From contig NZ_RCIO01000004.1 in the NCBI RefSeq assembly GCF_004000235.1, positions 178,555 to 242,554 on the forward strand: DNA of 64,000 nucleotides, given 5' to 3'. Shown piece after piece: positions 27,510-35,721 of the stretch. A model generated the notes under the pieces. The model saw nothing but the letters and a program-made list of their open reading frames with translations. It had not been told where the DNA came from and made no database searches. Source of the DNA: Mesorhizobium sp. Z1-4 (GTDB lineage: Bacteria; Pseudomonadota; Alphaproteobacteria; Rhizobiales; Rhizobiaceae). Both the position numbers and the translations under genes were made by a program. Each line of letters opens with the position of its first letter. The first letter of the stretch is position 1.

Positions 27510-28355
27510 GTGACACCGATGCCGAAATTGCAAAGCAGCTTCTTCAGGATCGACCAGCGCGGAGCGGTGGTTCAACTGGCGATGAACCGGCCTGACCGCT
27601 CCAACGCGATGTCGCCGGATTTCTGGACCGATCTGCCACGTCTGATACGCGAACTGGCGACGGACAGTGCCGTGCGCTGCGTCGTCATTTCCGGCGAGGG
27701 CCGAAATTTCTCCGGCGGCATGGACCTTCAGGCATTTGCCGGCATCAGCAAGCTGTTCGACAGCGAACCCGGCCGCGCCGCTCATGCGATGCGCCAGACG
27801 ATCCTCGATCTGCAGGATGCCTTCAACGCCATCGAACAGGCGCCCTTCCCGGTCATCTGCGCGATACATGGCGCCTGCATTGGCGCCGGTGTCGACTTGA
27901 TGACGGCATGCGACCTGCGGCTTGCCTCCAAGGATGCCTTCTTTGCGGTCGAGGAAATCCACATCGGCATGGCTGCAGATGTCGGAACGCTGCAAAGGCT
28001 GCCCAAGCTGATCGCGCCGGCGGTGGCCGCCGAACTCGCATTCACCGGCCGCCGCTTTTCAGCCGAGGAAGCGCACGGCTTCGGGCTGGTTTCCGCCGTC
28101 TACGAAACGCCAGAGGCGGTACTTGCCGCAGCTTTCGAGCTCGCCGAAGCGATCGCGAAGAAATCCCCGCTGGCAATCGCCGGCATCAAGCGCAACTTGC
28201 ATTATGCGCGCGACCACTCGGTGGCCGACGGCCTCGACTACATCGCGACCTGGAATGGCGGCATGCTTCGCCCTGCCGATCTAATGTCGGCTGTTCAAGC
28301 CAAGATGGCCAAGCAGGAAGCCGAATTCGCAGACCTACTGAAGCCGGCGGGCTAG
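27510..28355 (+). CDS. Crotonase-family enzyme, dienoyl-CoA isomerase-like
   Basis: The 281-residue protein shows the crotonase oxyanion-hole blocks GEGRNFSGGMD and HGACIGAGVDL. In the active-site loop it has VEEIHIGMAADVGTLQRLPK, nearly the pattern of eukaryotic delta-3,5-delta-2,4-dienoyl-CoA isomerase, where the Glu and Asp shift double bonds in unsaturated fatty acids. I therefore favour isomerase over hydratase. GTG 27510 is preferred because AAGGG lies six bases upstream; ATG 27519 is the alternative. Its TAG abuts the convergent hydroxylase stop without a spacer. Confidence 0.87.
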   Translation: MTPMPKLQSSFFRIDQRGAVVQLAMNRPDRSNAMSPDFWTDLPRLIRELATDSAVRCVVISGEGRNFSGGMDLQAFAGISKLFDSEPGRAAHAMRQTILDLQDAFNAIEQAPFPVICAIHGACIGAGVDLMTACDLRLASKDAFFAVEEIHIGMAADVGTLQRLPKLIAPAVAAELAFTGRRFSAEEAHGFGLVSAVYETPEAVLAAAFELAEAIAKKSPLAIAGIKRNLHYARDHSVADGLDYIATWNGGMLRPADLMSAVQAKMAKQEAEFADLLKPAG

Positions 28356-29315
28356 CTACTCCGCCGGCGTCATGCCGGCCGTTCCGGTATCCGGAAGCCC
28401 CGGCTTTCCGGCTTCTTGCGGATTGCGGCGCACATAAGCCGCCTTGAGGCTTTCGGACGTTTCGCGCGAACCGTCATGGCTCCAGCCGGGCGGCGCGAAG
28501 AGATAGGCAAGCCGCTGCCGCAATGTCAGGCCGGGGGTAAAGACATCCCTGGCGATGCCGACATATTCGTGAAACGCCACCTTCACCGGGTTGAAGGTGC
28601 CGATGTTCTTCACGATGCCGTAGCGCGGCTGGTCTTCCTCCAGTTCCTCAACGAACGTGCCGAACATACGATCCCAGATGATCAGCGTGCCGGCATAGTT
28701 GGCGTCGAGATAGCGCGGGTTGGTCGCATGATGGACGCGGTGGTGCGACGGCGTGTTGAAGATCGCCTCGATCGGCCGCCACATCTTGCCGATCGTCTCG
28801 GTGTGGATCCAGAACTGCCAGACGAGGTTGAAACCGAACACGAAGGCAATCACCGCCGGGTGAAGCCCAAGCAGCACCAGCGGCGCCTGCAGCACGAACA
28901 TGCCGGTGAAAAGCCCGGTCCAGCTTTGGCGCAGCGCGGTGGAGAGATTGTAGTGCTGGCTGGAGTGATGGTTCACATGCTCCGCCCAAACCCAGCGCAC
29001 GCGGTGGGCGATGCGGTGATACCAGTAATAGCGCAGATCATCGAGCAGGAAGGCGGCGATGAACACCCACACGCTCAAACCGAGGTCGAAGAAGCGAAAC
29101 TGCCACAGCCACAGAAGCGCCGAGTAGGAGACGATGCCAAGCAGGATGCCGGCAACGACATTACCCGTGCCCATCATCAGGCTTGTCAGCGTGTCGCGGG
29201 TCTCGAACTCGCCCCTGGCCCGGCCTGTGCGCACCAGCCACAGCTCCAGCAGGATCGCGATGACGAAGAACGGAATGGCGAGTTGCGTGACCGCCGGAAA
29301 TTCATAGCTATCCAT
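28356..29315 (-). CDS. Sterol desaturase / fatty acid hydroxylase family membrane protein
   Basis: The 319-residue protein has about four membrane segments and the three histidine clusters of the di-iron hydroxylase superfamily: HRIAH, HVNHHSSQHYN and HHRVHH, the last near residue 200. Members hydroxylate or desaturate lipids such as ornithine lipids, carotenoids or sterols; the exact lipid is not evident. ATG 29315 follows AAGGAGC at good distance; the reading frame upstream to 29411 is not needed. The start overlaps the preceding small membrane gene by eight bases. Confidence 0.88.
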   Translation of the reverse strand: MDSYEFPAVTQLAIPFFVIAILLELWLVRTGRARGEFETRDTLTSLMMGTGNVVAGILLGIVSYSALLWLWQFRFFDLGLSVWVFIAAFLLDDLRYYWYHRIAHRVRWVWAEHVNHHSSQHYNLSTALRQSWTGLFTGMFVLQAPLVLLGLHPAVIAFVFGFNLVWQFWIHTETIGKMWRPIEAIFNTPSHHRVHHATNPRYLDANYAGTLIIWDRMFGTFVEELEEDQPRYGIVKNIGTFNPVKVAFHEYVGIARDVFTPGLTLRQRLAYLFAPPGWSHDGSRETSESLKAAYVRRNPQEAGKPGLPDTGTAGMTPAE

Positions 29316-29748
29316 GCGTTTTCGCTCCTTCTGGCGTGTCCGCCTCAGCGCCAAGCCGTCGCGCAATCGCCAGGGCATCCGCTTCGCTGGCAAATGTGAA
29401 CGGCCCGCCATGCCAGGTAAAGTCGTCCATCCGGATCCGTACCGTGCGCCCGTCGCACTCGACCCTCATCGCGGGATCGCCGGCAGAGGCGATGCGGGTC
29501 AGAAACCGGTCGCCAAACGCGCAGACAATTCCGGTGCGGCCATCCTCAAGCGCCAGGAATGCCGCGTCGCGCTGCTCAGTCAGCCAGGTCTCGGTGACTT
29601 CCATATCCGCGAAGTCGCTGGCGAAACGTTGCCTTGCCGCCTCGGTGCCATCAAGGGCAGCCGTCACCGTGCCGCCAGTCATGTGGACGGCGGCGACTAC
29701 GGCCGCGATACCCACGACCACCATGACGACGAGAAGCGTTAGGCTCAT
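29308..29748 (-). CDS. Small membrane-anchored protein of unknown function
   Basis: The 146-residue product has a single N-terminal hydrophobic segment (LTLLVVMVVVGIAAVVAAV) and a soluble domain with WLTEQRDAAFLALEDGRTGIVCAFGD and TRIASAG. No known family is recognised. It overlaps the lipid hydroxylase gene by eight bases and probably is made with it, so an accessory role in the same lipid modification is possible but unproven. Codon use is as in the neighbours. Confidence 0.65.
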   Translation of the reverse strand: MSLTLLVVMVVVGIAAVVAAVHMTGGTVTAALDGTEAARQRFASDFADMEVTETWLTEQRDAAFLALEDGRTGIVCAFGDRFLTRIASAGDPAMRVECDGRTVRIRMDDFTWHGGPFTFASEADALAIARRLGAEADTPEGAKTHG

Positions 29749-29819
29749 TCCTCCCGACCGATGTTCAGCCCATCAATCGCAACCGGATTATTCGTTTTTG
29801 ACGTTTACGTCAAAGACGA

Positions 29820-30662
29820 TCAGCCCCAGCCGCGAGCGGCCCTGTGCATGATCGCAAGCTGGGAACGGATACCGGAAGCACTGCGGGATTGGCCCGCAGC
29901 CGCCGCCGGGCGGGCCTGAACCGCTTTCAGATGTGCACCGACCGGCGCGACCGGCAAAAATGCAGGCCGGAGTACCGGCGGCAGGTCCTTCGCATAGCTG
30001 GCGAATTTCACCAGATGTTCGCGGGAAAGAGACCCCATGGCCGAAACCGCCCTGCCCGCAGCTTCGCGGTCGTTACCGGCAATAAAGGCCTCGGATGTCG
30101 TGCCCACCGAGCCGAGCACATCCTGCGGAACAAAGCACTGCCCGCGCGAACGGTGGATCGGGAGCAGCCTCAGCATGCCGGCAATCGCCATCGCACAGCC
30201 GGCATGGCCGGCCGCATCCGCCCAGTTCTGAGCCGTCTTGCTATCGAGGATCATTGCCGCAAGCTGAATGAGCGTGGACGCTGTTTCCCCGCAATAGCCC
30301 TCCAGTGTCGCGCAATCAGGCATCGGGTCGTCGTAGAGATCGAATATTCGTGCTTCGAGCATCCGCTCGAAGGCTGGTTGCGGCAGCCGGTGTTCCCTTA
30401 TGGTGGCGATCAGGGTATCCGCGACCGGGTTGCCGGTCTCCGCGCCCGCCGCGAGCGCATCGCGCCACCATTGCAATCTGATCTCACCGGCCATCGGTTC
30501 CCTGACCTTGTCGCGGATGGCAGCGATTTCAGCATTGAAGACGTAAAGCGCGTTCAGCGCGGCGCGTTTGCCGGTCGGTGCGTAGAGCGTCGTCAGGTAG
30601 CGTTCGCGGTCGAGGTCACGCAGCGATTGGCCGAGTTGTAAGGCGCCAGCCATATCATTCAA
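29820..30662 (-). CDS. Squalene/phytoene synthase-fold protein, NDUFAF6-like
   Basis: The 280-residue protein aligns with the all-helical trans-isoprenyl synthase fold but lacks the aspartate-rich catalytic motifs. The first region reads YVFNAEIAAIRDKVREP, and where active enzymes have a DxxED-type motif it reads MLRLLPIHRSRGQCFVP. EIRLQWWRDAL is close to mitochondrial NDUFAF6, a complex I assembly factor. It overlaps the Mth938/NDUFAF3-like gene by eight bases and follows secDF, so a role in membrane-complex biogenesis is likelier than carotenoid or hopanoid synthesis. That role is inference. Confidence 0.8.
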   Translation of the reverse strand: MNDMAGALQLGQSLRDLDRERYLTTLYAPTGKRAALNALYVFNAEIAAIRDKVREPMAGEIRLQWWRDALAAGAETGNPVADTLIATIREHRLPQPAFERMLEARIFDLYDDPMPDCATLEGYCGETASTLIQLAAMILDSKTAQNWADAAGHAGCAMAIAGMLRLLPIHRSRGQCFVPQDVLGSVGTTSEAFIAGNDREAAGRAVSAMGSLSREHLVKFASYAKDLPPVLRPAFLPVAPVGAHLKAVQARPAAAAGQSRSASGIRSQLAIMHRAARGWG

Positions 30663-31044
30663 CGGCGATTAGTGCGGCGGCGACCGCCCGGTCTTCCGCC
30701 AAGAGCACATTATAGGTGCGCACCGCCGCCCCGGTGGACATGGTGTCCGCTGCAATGCCGGCTTCAGACAGCAATTCACGAAGCGGTTTTGGCAGGCGCA
30801 TGATGTCAGAGCCAGCGCCGACAAGCAGGATGCCGATATCCGCAGCTTCGGCCACCACTTTGGCAAAATGCGCCGGTGTCAGTTGAGAGGCCGACGCTAC
30901 ATCCCAGCCGTGAATGCCCGAGGGCAGGCACAAAAGCGAGCCGCGATGCGACATGTCGGCAAAGCGGAAGCCGCCATTGCCATATGCGTCGATCGGCGCG
31001 CGTCCGGGAAAATGCGCCTCGCGTATCTGAATGCCGGCGCCCAT
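30655..31044 (-). CDS. Mth938-like domain protein (DUF498, NDUFAF3 homologue)
   Basis: The 129-residue product matches the Mth938 fold: IDAYGNGGFRFADMSHRGSLL, LPSGIHGWDV and IGILLVGAGSDIMRLPKPLRELL. The mitochondrial homologue NDUFAF3 assists complex I assembly, and the bacterial gene is often next to secD/secF, as it is here, ten bases after secDF. An overlap with the NDUFAF6-like gene follows. The protein has no membrane segment, so it acts in the cytoplasm or at the membrane surface. Confidence 0.88.
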   Translation of the reverse strand: MGAGIQIREAHFPGRAPIDAYGNGGFRFADMSHRGSLLCLPSGIHGWDVASASQLTPAHFAKVVAEAADIGILLVGAGSDIMRLPKPLRELLSEAGIAADTMSTGAAVRTYNVLLAEDRAVAAALIAVE

Positions 31045-31053
31045 CGCGCGCCG

Positions 31054-33609
31054 TCAGGCCCCTGTGGCCCCGGACGGTGCTTCCGGCTTGTGCTCCACGC
31101 TTGCCTGGAAGGTCTCCGGCCGCAGCTTGAACAGGATGAGCAGCGGACCGGCAATGAAGATCGACGAGTATGTGCCGATCACCACGCCGACAATCATGGC
31201 AAGCGTAAAGGACGCGATCACTTCGCCTCCAAGCAGCCACAGCGCGGTGAGTGCGACCAGAGTCGTCGCGGCCGTCAGCGTGGTGCGCGAGAGCGTCTGG
31301 TTGACGGTAAGGTCGATCAGCTCCGGCAGCGGCATCTTCTTGAACTTGCGCAGATTTTCGCGAATGCGGTCATAGACCACAACCGTATCGTTGATCGAAT
31401 AGCCGACCACGGTCAGCACAGCCGCGATACTGCTCAGATTGAACTCGAGTCCGGTGACCACATAGAAGCCTATCACCAACACAACGTCGTGCAGTGTCGC
31501 CACAATCGCGCCGACCGCGAACTGCCACTCGAACCGGAGCCAGATATAAACGAGCATGGCGAACAGCGCCGCAATGACGGCGATGGTGCCGGCCTGCGCA
31601 AGTTCGGCCGAAATCGTCGGCCCGACCACTTCGACGCGGCGGAACTCGTAATCGGCCTCAAGTTCGTTTTGCACCAGGAGAAGCGCCGATTGCTCGGCGC
31701 TGTCGCCGCCATCCTGCGCACCGATACGGATCAGCAGATCCTTGGGACTGCCGAACTCCTGAACCTGCACTTCGCCGAGATTGAGCCCTTCCAGCCTGGA
31801 GCGCACATCGCCGATTTCGGCTGCCTCCTGCTTGGCCTGCACCTCGATCAGCGAACCGCCGCGGAAATCGATGCCCATATTCATCTGCACGGTGAAGAAC
31901 AGCGCCGCAGACAGGATGGCGATCGCCGAGGACACCGTGAATGCGACGTTGCGCAGGCGCATGAACCTGATCTTGGTGTTGTCCGGCACGAATTTGATCA
32001 CGCCGCGCGGCAGCTCGGTCGGTTTGGTGCGGCGCAGCCACTGCGCAATCAGCCAGCGGGTGAGCAGGAATGCGGTGAAGACGGTGGTGACGATGCCGAT
32101 GGCCAGCGTCACCGCAAAACCGCGGATCGGCCCCGAACCCAGATAGAACATGATCACAGCTGCAATCAGCGTGGTCACATTGGCGTCGATGATGGTCGAC
32201 ATCGCGTTGCGGAAGCCGGCATCCAGCGATTGAACCAGCGAGCGCCCGTTCGCCCGCTCCTCGCGCACGCGTTCGAATATGATGACGTTGGAATCCACCG
32301 CCATACCGATGGTGAGAACGATACCGGCGATGCCGGGCAGCGTCAGCGTTGCGCCGAGACCGGACAACACGCCGAGAATCAGCGCGACGTTGGCGACGAG
32401 CGCGATATTGGCGATGATGCCCAGCGTGCCATAAGCAAGCACCATGAAGACGACAACGCCGATGGACGCGACGATGCCGGCGATTTCACCTGCCGCGATG
32501 GAATCCGCGCCAAGGCTCGGACCGACCGTCCGTTCCTCGACGATCGTAAGGTCGGCCGGAAGCGCACCGGCGCGCAGCAGAACCGCGAGGTCGTTCGCGC
32601 TCTGAACGGTGAAGTTGCCGGAAATCTGCCCGGTGCCGCCGAGGATGGGCTCCCGGATCTGCGGCGCCGAAATGACTTCTTCGTCGAGCACAATTGCGAA
32701 GAGGCGGCCAACATTCTGCTGTGTCGCCTGCCCGAACCGCGTTGCACCCTGATTGTCGAACCTGAACGACACAACCGGTTCGTTGGTTCGCGAATCGAAC
32801 GTCGCCTGCGCATCGACAAGGTTTTCGCCCGAGACGATGACACGGGTCTCGATCAGGTACGGCACCGGCGGATCATCAGGCGAATAGAGAATTTCCGTGC
32901 CCGCCGGCGGCCTGCCCTGCAGGGCATCTTCGGCCGACATGGTCTGATCGACAAAACGGAAGGTGAGCTTTGCGGTCTGGCCGAGAATGTCCTTAAGGCG
33001 CTGCGGATCGTCGAGGCCGGGCACCTGGACGAGAATCCGGTCGTCGCCCTGCCGCTGAATGATCGGCTCGGTCGTACCGAGTTCGTTGACGCGGCGGCTG
33101 ACGACCTCGATCGACTGGCTGACCGCCGAAACGACGCGGTAGCTGATCCCCTCATCGGTCAGCGTGTAACGGAACAGGCCGGGTTCGGGCTCGCTGAACT
33201 CCAGTTCGGTGATCACGCCGGCGCCGAAGACACCGGTCGAGATCGGCTCGATCATTCCGGCAAGGGCTTCCTTGGCCGCATCGATGTCGCCCGCGTCGCG
33301 GATGCGCACCTGGACCGACGTTCCGCTCGCGGACAGGCCAGTATATCCGATGCGCTCGTCGCGCAGCAGTGTGCGGACATCGTCGCGCACCGTTTCGAGC
33401 CGGTCTGTCAGCAGGCTGTCTCGGTCCACCTGAAGCAGGATGTGCGAGCCGCCTCTGAGGTCGAGGCCAAGTGTCAGCGGTTGCTTGGGCGCCCAGTCAG
33501 GCAGCGCGTCGCGCGTCGACTGCGGCAACAGGTTTGGCACCGCATAGGCGATACCGACAAGCACAACGAGCCAGATAGCGATCGACTGCCAGCGCGAGAA
33601 ATAGAGCAT
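31054..33609 (-). CDS. secDF: Fused protein translocase subunit SecDF
   Basis: The 851-residue protein joins SecD and SecF with about 12 membrane segments. SecD features are LGLDLRGGSH near the N-terminus and GMAVDSNVIIFERVREE near residue 440; SecF features are FRGGSLIEVQ and VVGYSINDTVVVYDRIRE. SecDF uses the proton gradient to pull exported proteins through SecYEG. In E. coli SecD and SecF are separate; the fusion is common in Rhizobiales. It lies 45 bases after yajC and upstream of two assembly-factor-like genes. Confidence 0.96.
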   Translation of the reverse strand: MLYFSRWQSIAIWLVVLVGIAYAVPNLLPQSTRDALPDWAPKQPLTLGLDLRGGSHILLQVDRDSLLTDRLETVRDDVRTLLRDERIGYTGLSASGTSVQVRIRDAGDIDAAKEALAGMIEPISTGVFGAGVITELEFSEPEPGLFRYTLTDEGISYRVVSAVSQSIEVVSRRVNELGTTEPIIQRQGDDRILVQVPGLDDPQRLKDILGQTAKLTFRFVDQTMSAEDALQGRPPAGTEILYSPDDPPVPYLIETRVIVSGENLVDAQATFDSRTNEPVVSFRFDNQGATRFGQATQQNVGRLFAIVLDEEVISAPQIREPILGGTGQISGNFTVQSANDLAVLLRAGALPADLTIVEERTVGPSLGADSIAAGEIAGIVASIGVVVFMVLAYGTLGIIANIALVANVALILGVLSGLGATLTLPGIAGIVLTIGMAVDSNVIIFERVREERANGRSLVQSLDAGFRNAMSTIIDANVTTLIAAVIMFYLGSGPIRGFAVTLAIGIVTTVFTAFLLTRWLIAQWLRRTKPTELPRGVIKFVPDNTKIRFMRLRNVAFTVSSAIAILSAALFFTVQMNMGIDFRGGSLIEVQAKQEAAEIGDVRSRLEGLNLGEVQVQEFGSPKDLLIRIGAQDGGDSAEQSALLLVQNELEADYEFRRVEVVGPTISAELAQAGTIAVIAALFAMLVYIWLRFEWQFAVGAIVATLHDVVLVIGFYVVTGLEFNLSSIAAVLTVVGYSINDTVVVYDRIRENLRKFKKMPLPELIDLTVNQTLSRTTLTAATTLVALTALWLLGGEVIASFTLAMIVGVVIGTYSSIFIAGPLLILFKLRPETFQASVEHKPEAPSGATGA

Positions 33610-33654
33610 AGGGTTCGTCCGTAGCGGTTGTCCGCCGGTCAGCCGGAAATCGGA

Positions 33655-34002
33655 TTATTTCTTGGCGGTCTTCGCGTTCTGGTTGGCGACCGGTTCGCCC
33701 TTGATACGCACTTCGGCGATGGTGGAGCGCAACGCCGTCACCTTCAGCCCGCCGCCGAGATCGACTTCGAGTTCGTTGTCGTCGATGACCTTGGACACTT
33801 TGCCGACCAATCCGCCGCCCGTAACCACTGCATCCCCGCGCCGGATCGCCGACAGCATCTCGCCGCGCTTTTTCATCTGCTGCCGCTGCGGGCGGATGAT
33901 CAGCATGTACATGATGACGAAAATGAGGATGAAGGGCAAAATGCTGACGAGAATGTCGGGCCCGCCGGCGCCAGTCTGCGCGTATGCCGGTGTCACAAAC
34001 AT
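33655..34002 (-). CDS. yajC: Preprotein translocase subunit YajC
   Basis: The 115-residue protein has one membrane segment (ILPFILIFVIMYMLIIRPQ) followed by the family signature RPQRQQMKKR and a small cytoplasmic domain with GDAVVTGGGLVGKV. It associates with SecDF in the translocon. ATG 34002 has AGGAG upstream at good spacing, and a promoter is placed at 34063-34090. The lysine-ended C-terminus (AKTAKK) is usual. Confidence 0.95.
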   Translation of the reverse strand: MFVTPAYAQTGAGGPDILVSILPFILIFVIMYMLIIRPQRQQMKKRGEMLSAIRRGDAVVTGGGLVGKVSKVIDDNELEVDLGGGLKVTALRSTIAEVRIKGEPVANQNAKTAKK

Positions 34003-34062
34003 GAAAAGCTCCTGAAAAATCTGACGGCTGGCCGGTAAGGCGGCTGTGCCGAATTCGGCGCG

Positions 34063-34090
34063 AATATAGTTGCTCGCGCCGCCTTTGCAA
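34063..34090 (-). promoter_or_regulatory. Probable promoter of yajC-secDF
   Basis: On the minus strand TTGCAA (34085-34090) and TATATT (34063-34068) are 16 bases apart, with CTATAT overlapping the -10 box as in rhizobial promoters. It lies about 60 bases upstream of the yajC ATG in the gap divergent from the DUF815 gene. Confidence 0.55.
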
Positions 34091-34176
34091 CCGACGAACG
34101 GTGCCGGTGTGCGGCTTTTCGCAACAACGGTCGCATGCTAGAGGCCACCCAACGGCTGAGGCTTTGTGACGGTCCG

Positions 34177-35061
34177 ATGAACGATTCTGCAAATGACGCA
34201 CTGGCACGGAAACTCGATCGCGTGATCGCAGCGCTTGAGCGCATGGCCCCGGCCGCCCCGAATGCGCCCGACTTTGCCGCGGCGGACTGTTTCGTCTGGA
34301 ACGCCGAAGCGGTTCGCCTGGACCCGGTGAACCGGGTGAACCGGGTCGATTTGTCGCTTATCCGCGGCGTCGACCGCGTGCGCGACATTCTGGTCGACAA
34401 TACGGAACGGTTTGCCCTCGGACTGCCGGCCAACAATGTGCTTTTGTGGGGCGCGCGCGGCATGGGCAAGTCGTCTCTCGTAAAGGCCGCGCATGCGACG
34501 GTGAACTCTGGCCGCGCAGCCGCCGAGCCGCTCAAGCTGATTGAAATCCACCGCGAGGACATTTCCGGCCTGCCGCGCCTGCTGGCATTGCTGAAAGATG
34601 CATCGCACCGCTTCATCCTTTTTTGCGACGACCTTTCGTTCGACAATGACGACACATCCTACAAATCGCTGAAGGCAGCCCTTGAGGGCGGCGTCGAAGG
34701 CCGGCCCGACAATGTCGTCTTCTACGCAACGTCGAACCGCCGCCACCTCTTGCCGCGCGATATGATCGAGAACGAACGATCGACAGCGATCAACCCCTCG
34801 GAAGCGGTGGAGGAAAAGGTCTCGCTTTCCGACCGCTTCGGCCTGTGGCTCGGTTTCCACAAATGCTCACAGGATGACTATCTGGAAATGATAAACGCCT
34901 ATGTTGCGCATTACGGTCTGAAGATCGACCCGGAGCAATTGCGGGCGCAAGCGCTGGAATGGGCAACGACGCGCGGCAGCCGCTCCGGCCGCGTCGCGTG
35001 GCAGTTTGTCCAGGACCTGGCCGGCCGGCTGGGCACGAGGCTGAACGAAAACGCCCGCTGA
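34177..35061 (+). CDS. DUF815 family ATP-binding protein
   Basis: The 294-residue AAA+-like protein carries a P-loop in LLWGARGMGKSSLVKA, a Walker B in FILFCDDLSFD, and a sensor segment VVFYATSNRRHLLPRD. The C-terminal part (SDRFGLWLGFHKC) is diagnostic of DUF815. Function is unknown; genes of this family commonly sit next to yajC in alphaproteobacteria. ATG 34177 is chosen where the family alignment begins. A 9-bp unit GAACCGGGT is tandemly repeated near 34328-34346 and encodes NRVNRV. Confidence 0.87.
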   Translation: MNDSANDALARKLDRVIAALERMAPAAPNAPDFAAADCFVWNAEAVRLDPVNRVNRVDLSLIRGVDRVRDILVDNTERFALGLPANNVLLWGARGMGKSSLVKAAHATVNSGRAAAEPLKLIEIHREDISGLPRLLALLKDASHRFILFCDDLSFDNDDTSYKSLKAALEGGVEGRPDNVVFYATSNRRHLLPRDMIENERSTAINPSEAVEEKVSLSDRFGLWLGFHKCSQDDYLEMINAYVAHYGLKIDPEQLRAQALEWATTRGSRSGRVAWQFVQDLAGRLGTRLNENAR

Positions 35062-35127
35062 CGTAAAATACGCGCAGTCCGTTCTAGCCAATATCCGAAA
35101 ACTCAATACGTCCGAGAGGCAGATGCG

Positions 35128-35625
35128 ATGATATCGGCCGAATATTGCCAATTGATGGCCCGCTATAACCGCTGGCAGAATGGCTCGCTGATCCGGGCCG
35201 CCGACAGCTTGACAGATGACGACCGCTGGAAGGACCGCTGCGCATTCTTCAAGTCGATCGCGGCCACTTTTAACCACCTCTACTGGGCGGATGCGTTGCA
35301 GCTGGAGCGCATCAAGGGCAACGAACGTCCGCACGAGACAGTCATACATTCGCTTACCGAGCCCGCCGTCTGGACTTATTTCAAGGCAAGGCGTGCGGAA
35401 CGGGACGATGAGATCGCCACCTGGGCGACCGGTTTGCGCCACGCCGACCTCGCAGGCGACACGAGCTGGTATCCGCCCGGCGGTTCGATACGGATCGTGA
35501 AACCGACCGCGCTCTGTGCGGTGCAGATGTTCAATCACCAGACCCATCACCGGGGCCAAATCCACGCAATGCTGACTGCAGCTGGTACGAAGCCGGAGGC
35601 GACAGACCTTCCGGCGATGCCATGA
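35128..35625 (+). CDS. DinB family metal-binding protein
   Basis: The 165-residue protein fits the DinB/YfiT four-helix bundle: MARYNRWQNGSL at the N-terminus, AATFNHLYWAD with the first histidine, and QMFNHQTHHRGQIHAML with the other two. The three histidines bind a divalent metal. Relatives include thiol S-transferases and damage-inducible proteins; the reaction here is not known. GAGAGG (35114-35119) lies eight bases before the ATG. It is on the opposite strand to nlpD and converges on it. Confidence 0.88.
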   Translation: MISAEYCQLMARYNRWQNGSLIRAADSLTDDDRWKDRCAFFKSIAATFNHLYWADALQLERIKGNERPHETVIHSLTEPAVWTYFKARRAERDDEIATWATGLRHADLAGDTSWYPPGGSIRIVKPTALCAVQMFNHQTHHRGQIHAMLTAAGTKPEATDLPAMP

Positions 35626-35630
35626 GGCCC

Positions 35631-35663
35631 AAAAAGAAATCCCCGCCCGGGCGGGGGCGGGGA
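35631..35663 (-). terminator. Intrinsic terminator downstream of nlpD
   Basis: TCCCCGCCC (35640-35648) and GGGCGGGGA (35655-35663) form a perfect 9-bp GC stem. On the minus strand it is followed by TTTCTTTTT (35639-35631). It ends the nlpD transcript and lies between the converging nlpD and DinB genes. Confidence 0.75.
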
Positions 35664-35721
35664 AGTCAGCGGTCCGGACTGGAGGTCAGGCGGACCGCGC
35701 CGTTATTCTAGGTTCTTTTGG

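Noticed and set aside
30868-33624. A 918-codon plus-strand open frame
   Set aside because: It lies antisense over yajC-distal secDF and the Mth938 gene, has no family similarity, and its His/Asp/Arg-rich composition is that of a shadow frame in GC-rich DNA.
35640-35663. G-quadruplex in the G-rich tract
   Set aside because: G runs are present on one strand, but a perfect 9-bp stem followed by a T-rich tract explains the sequence better as a terminator.
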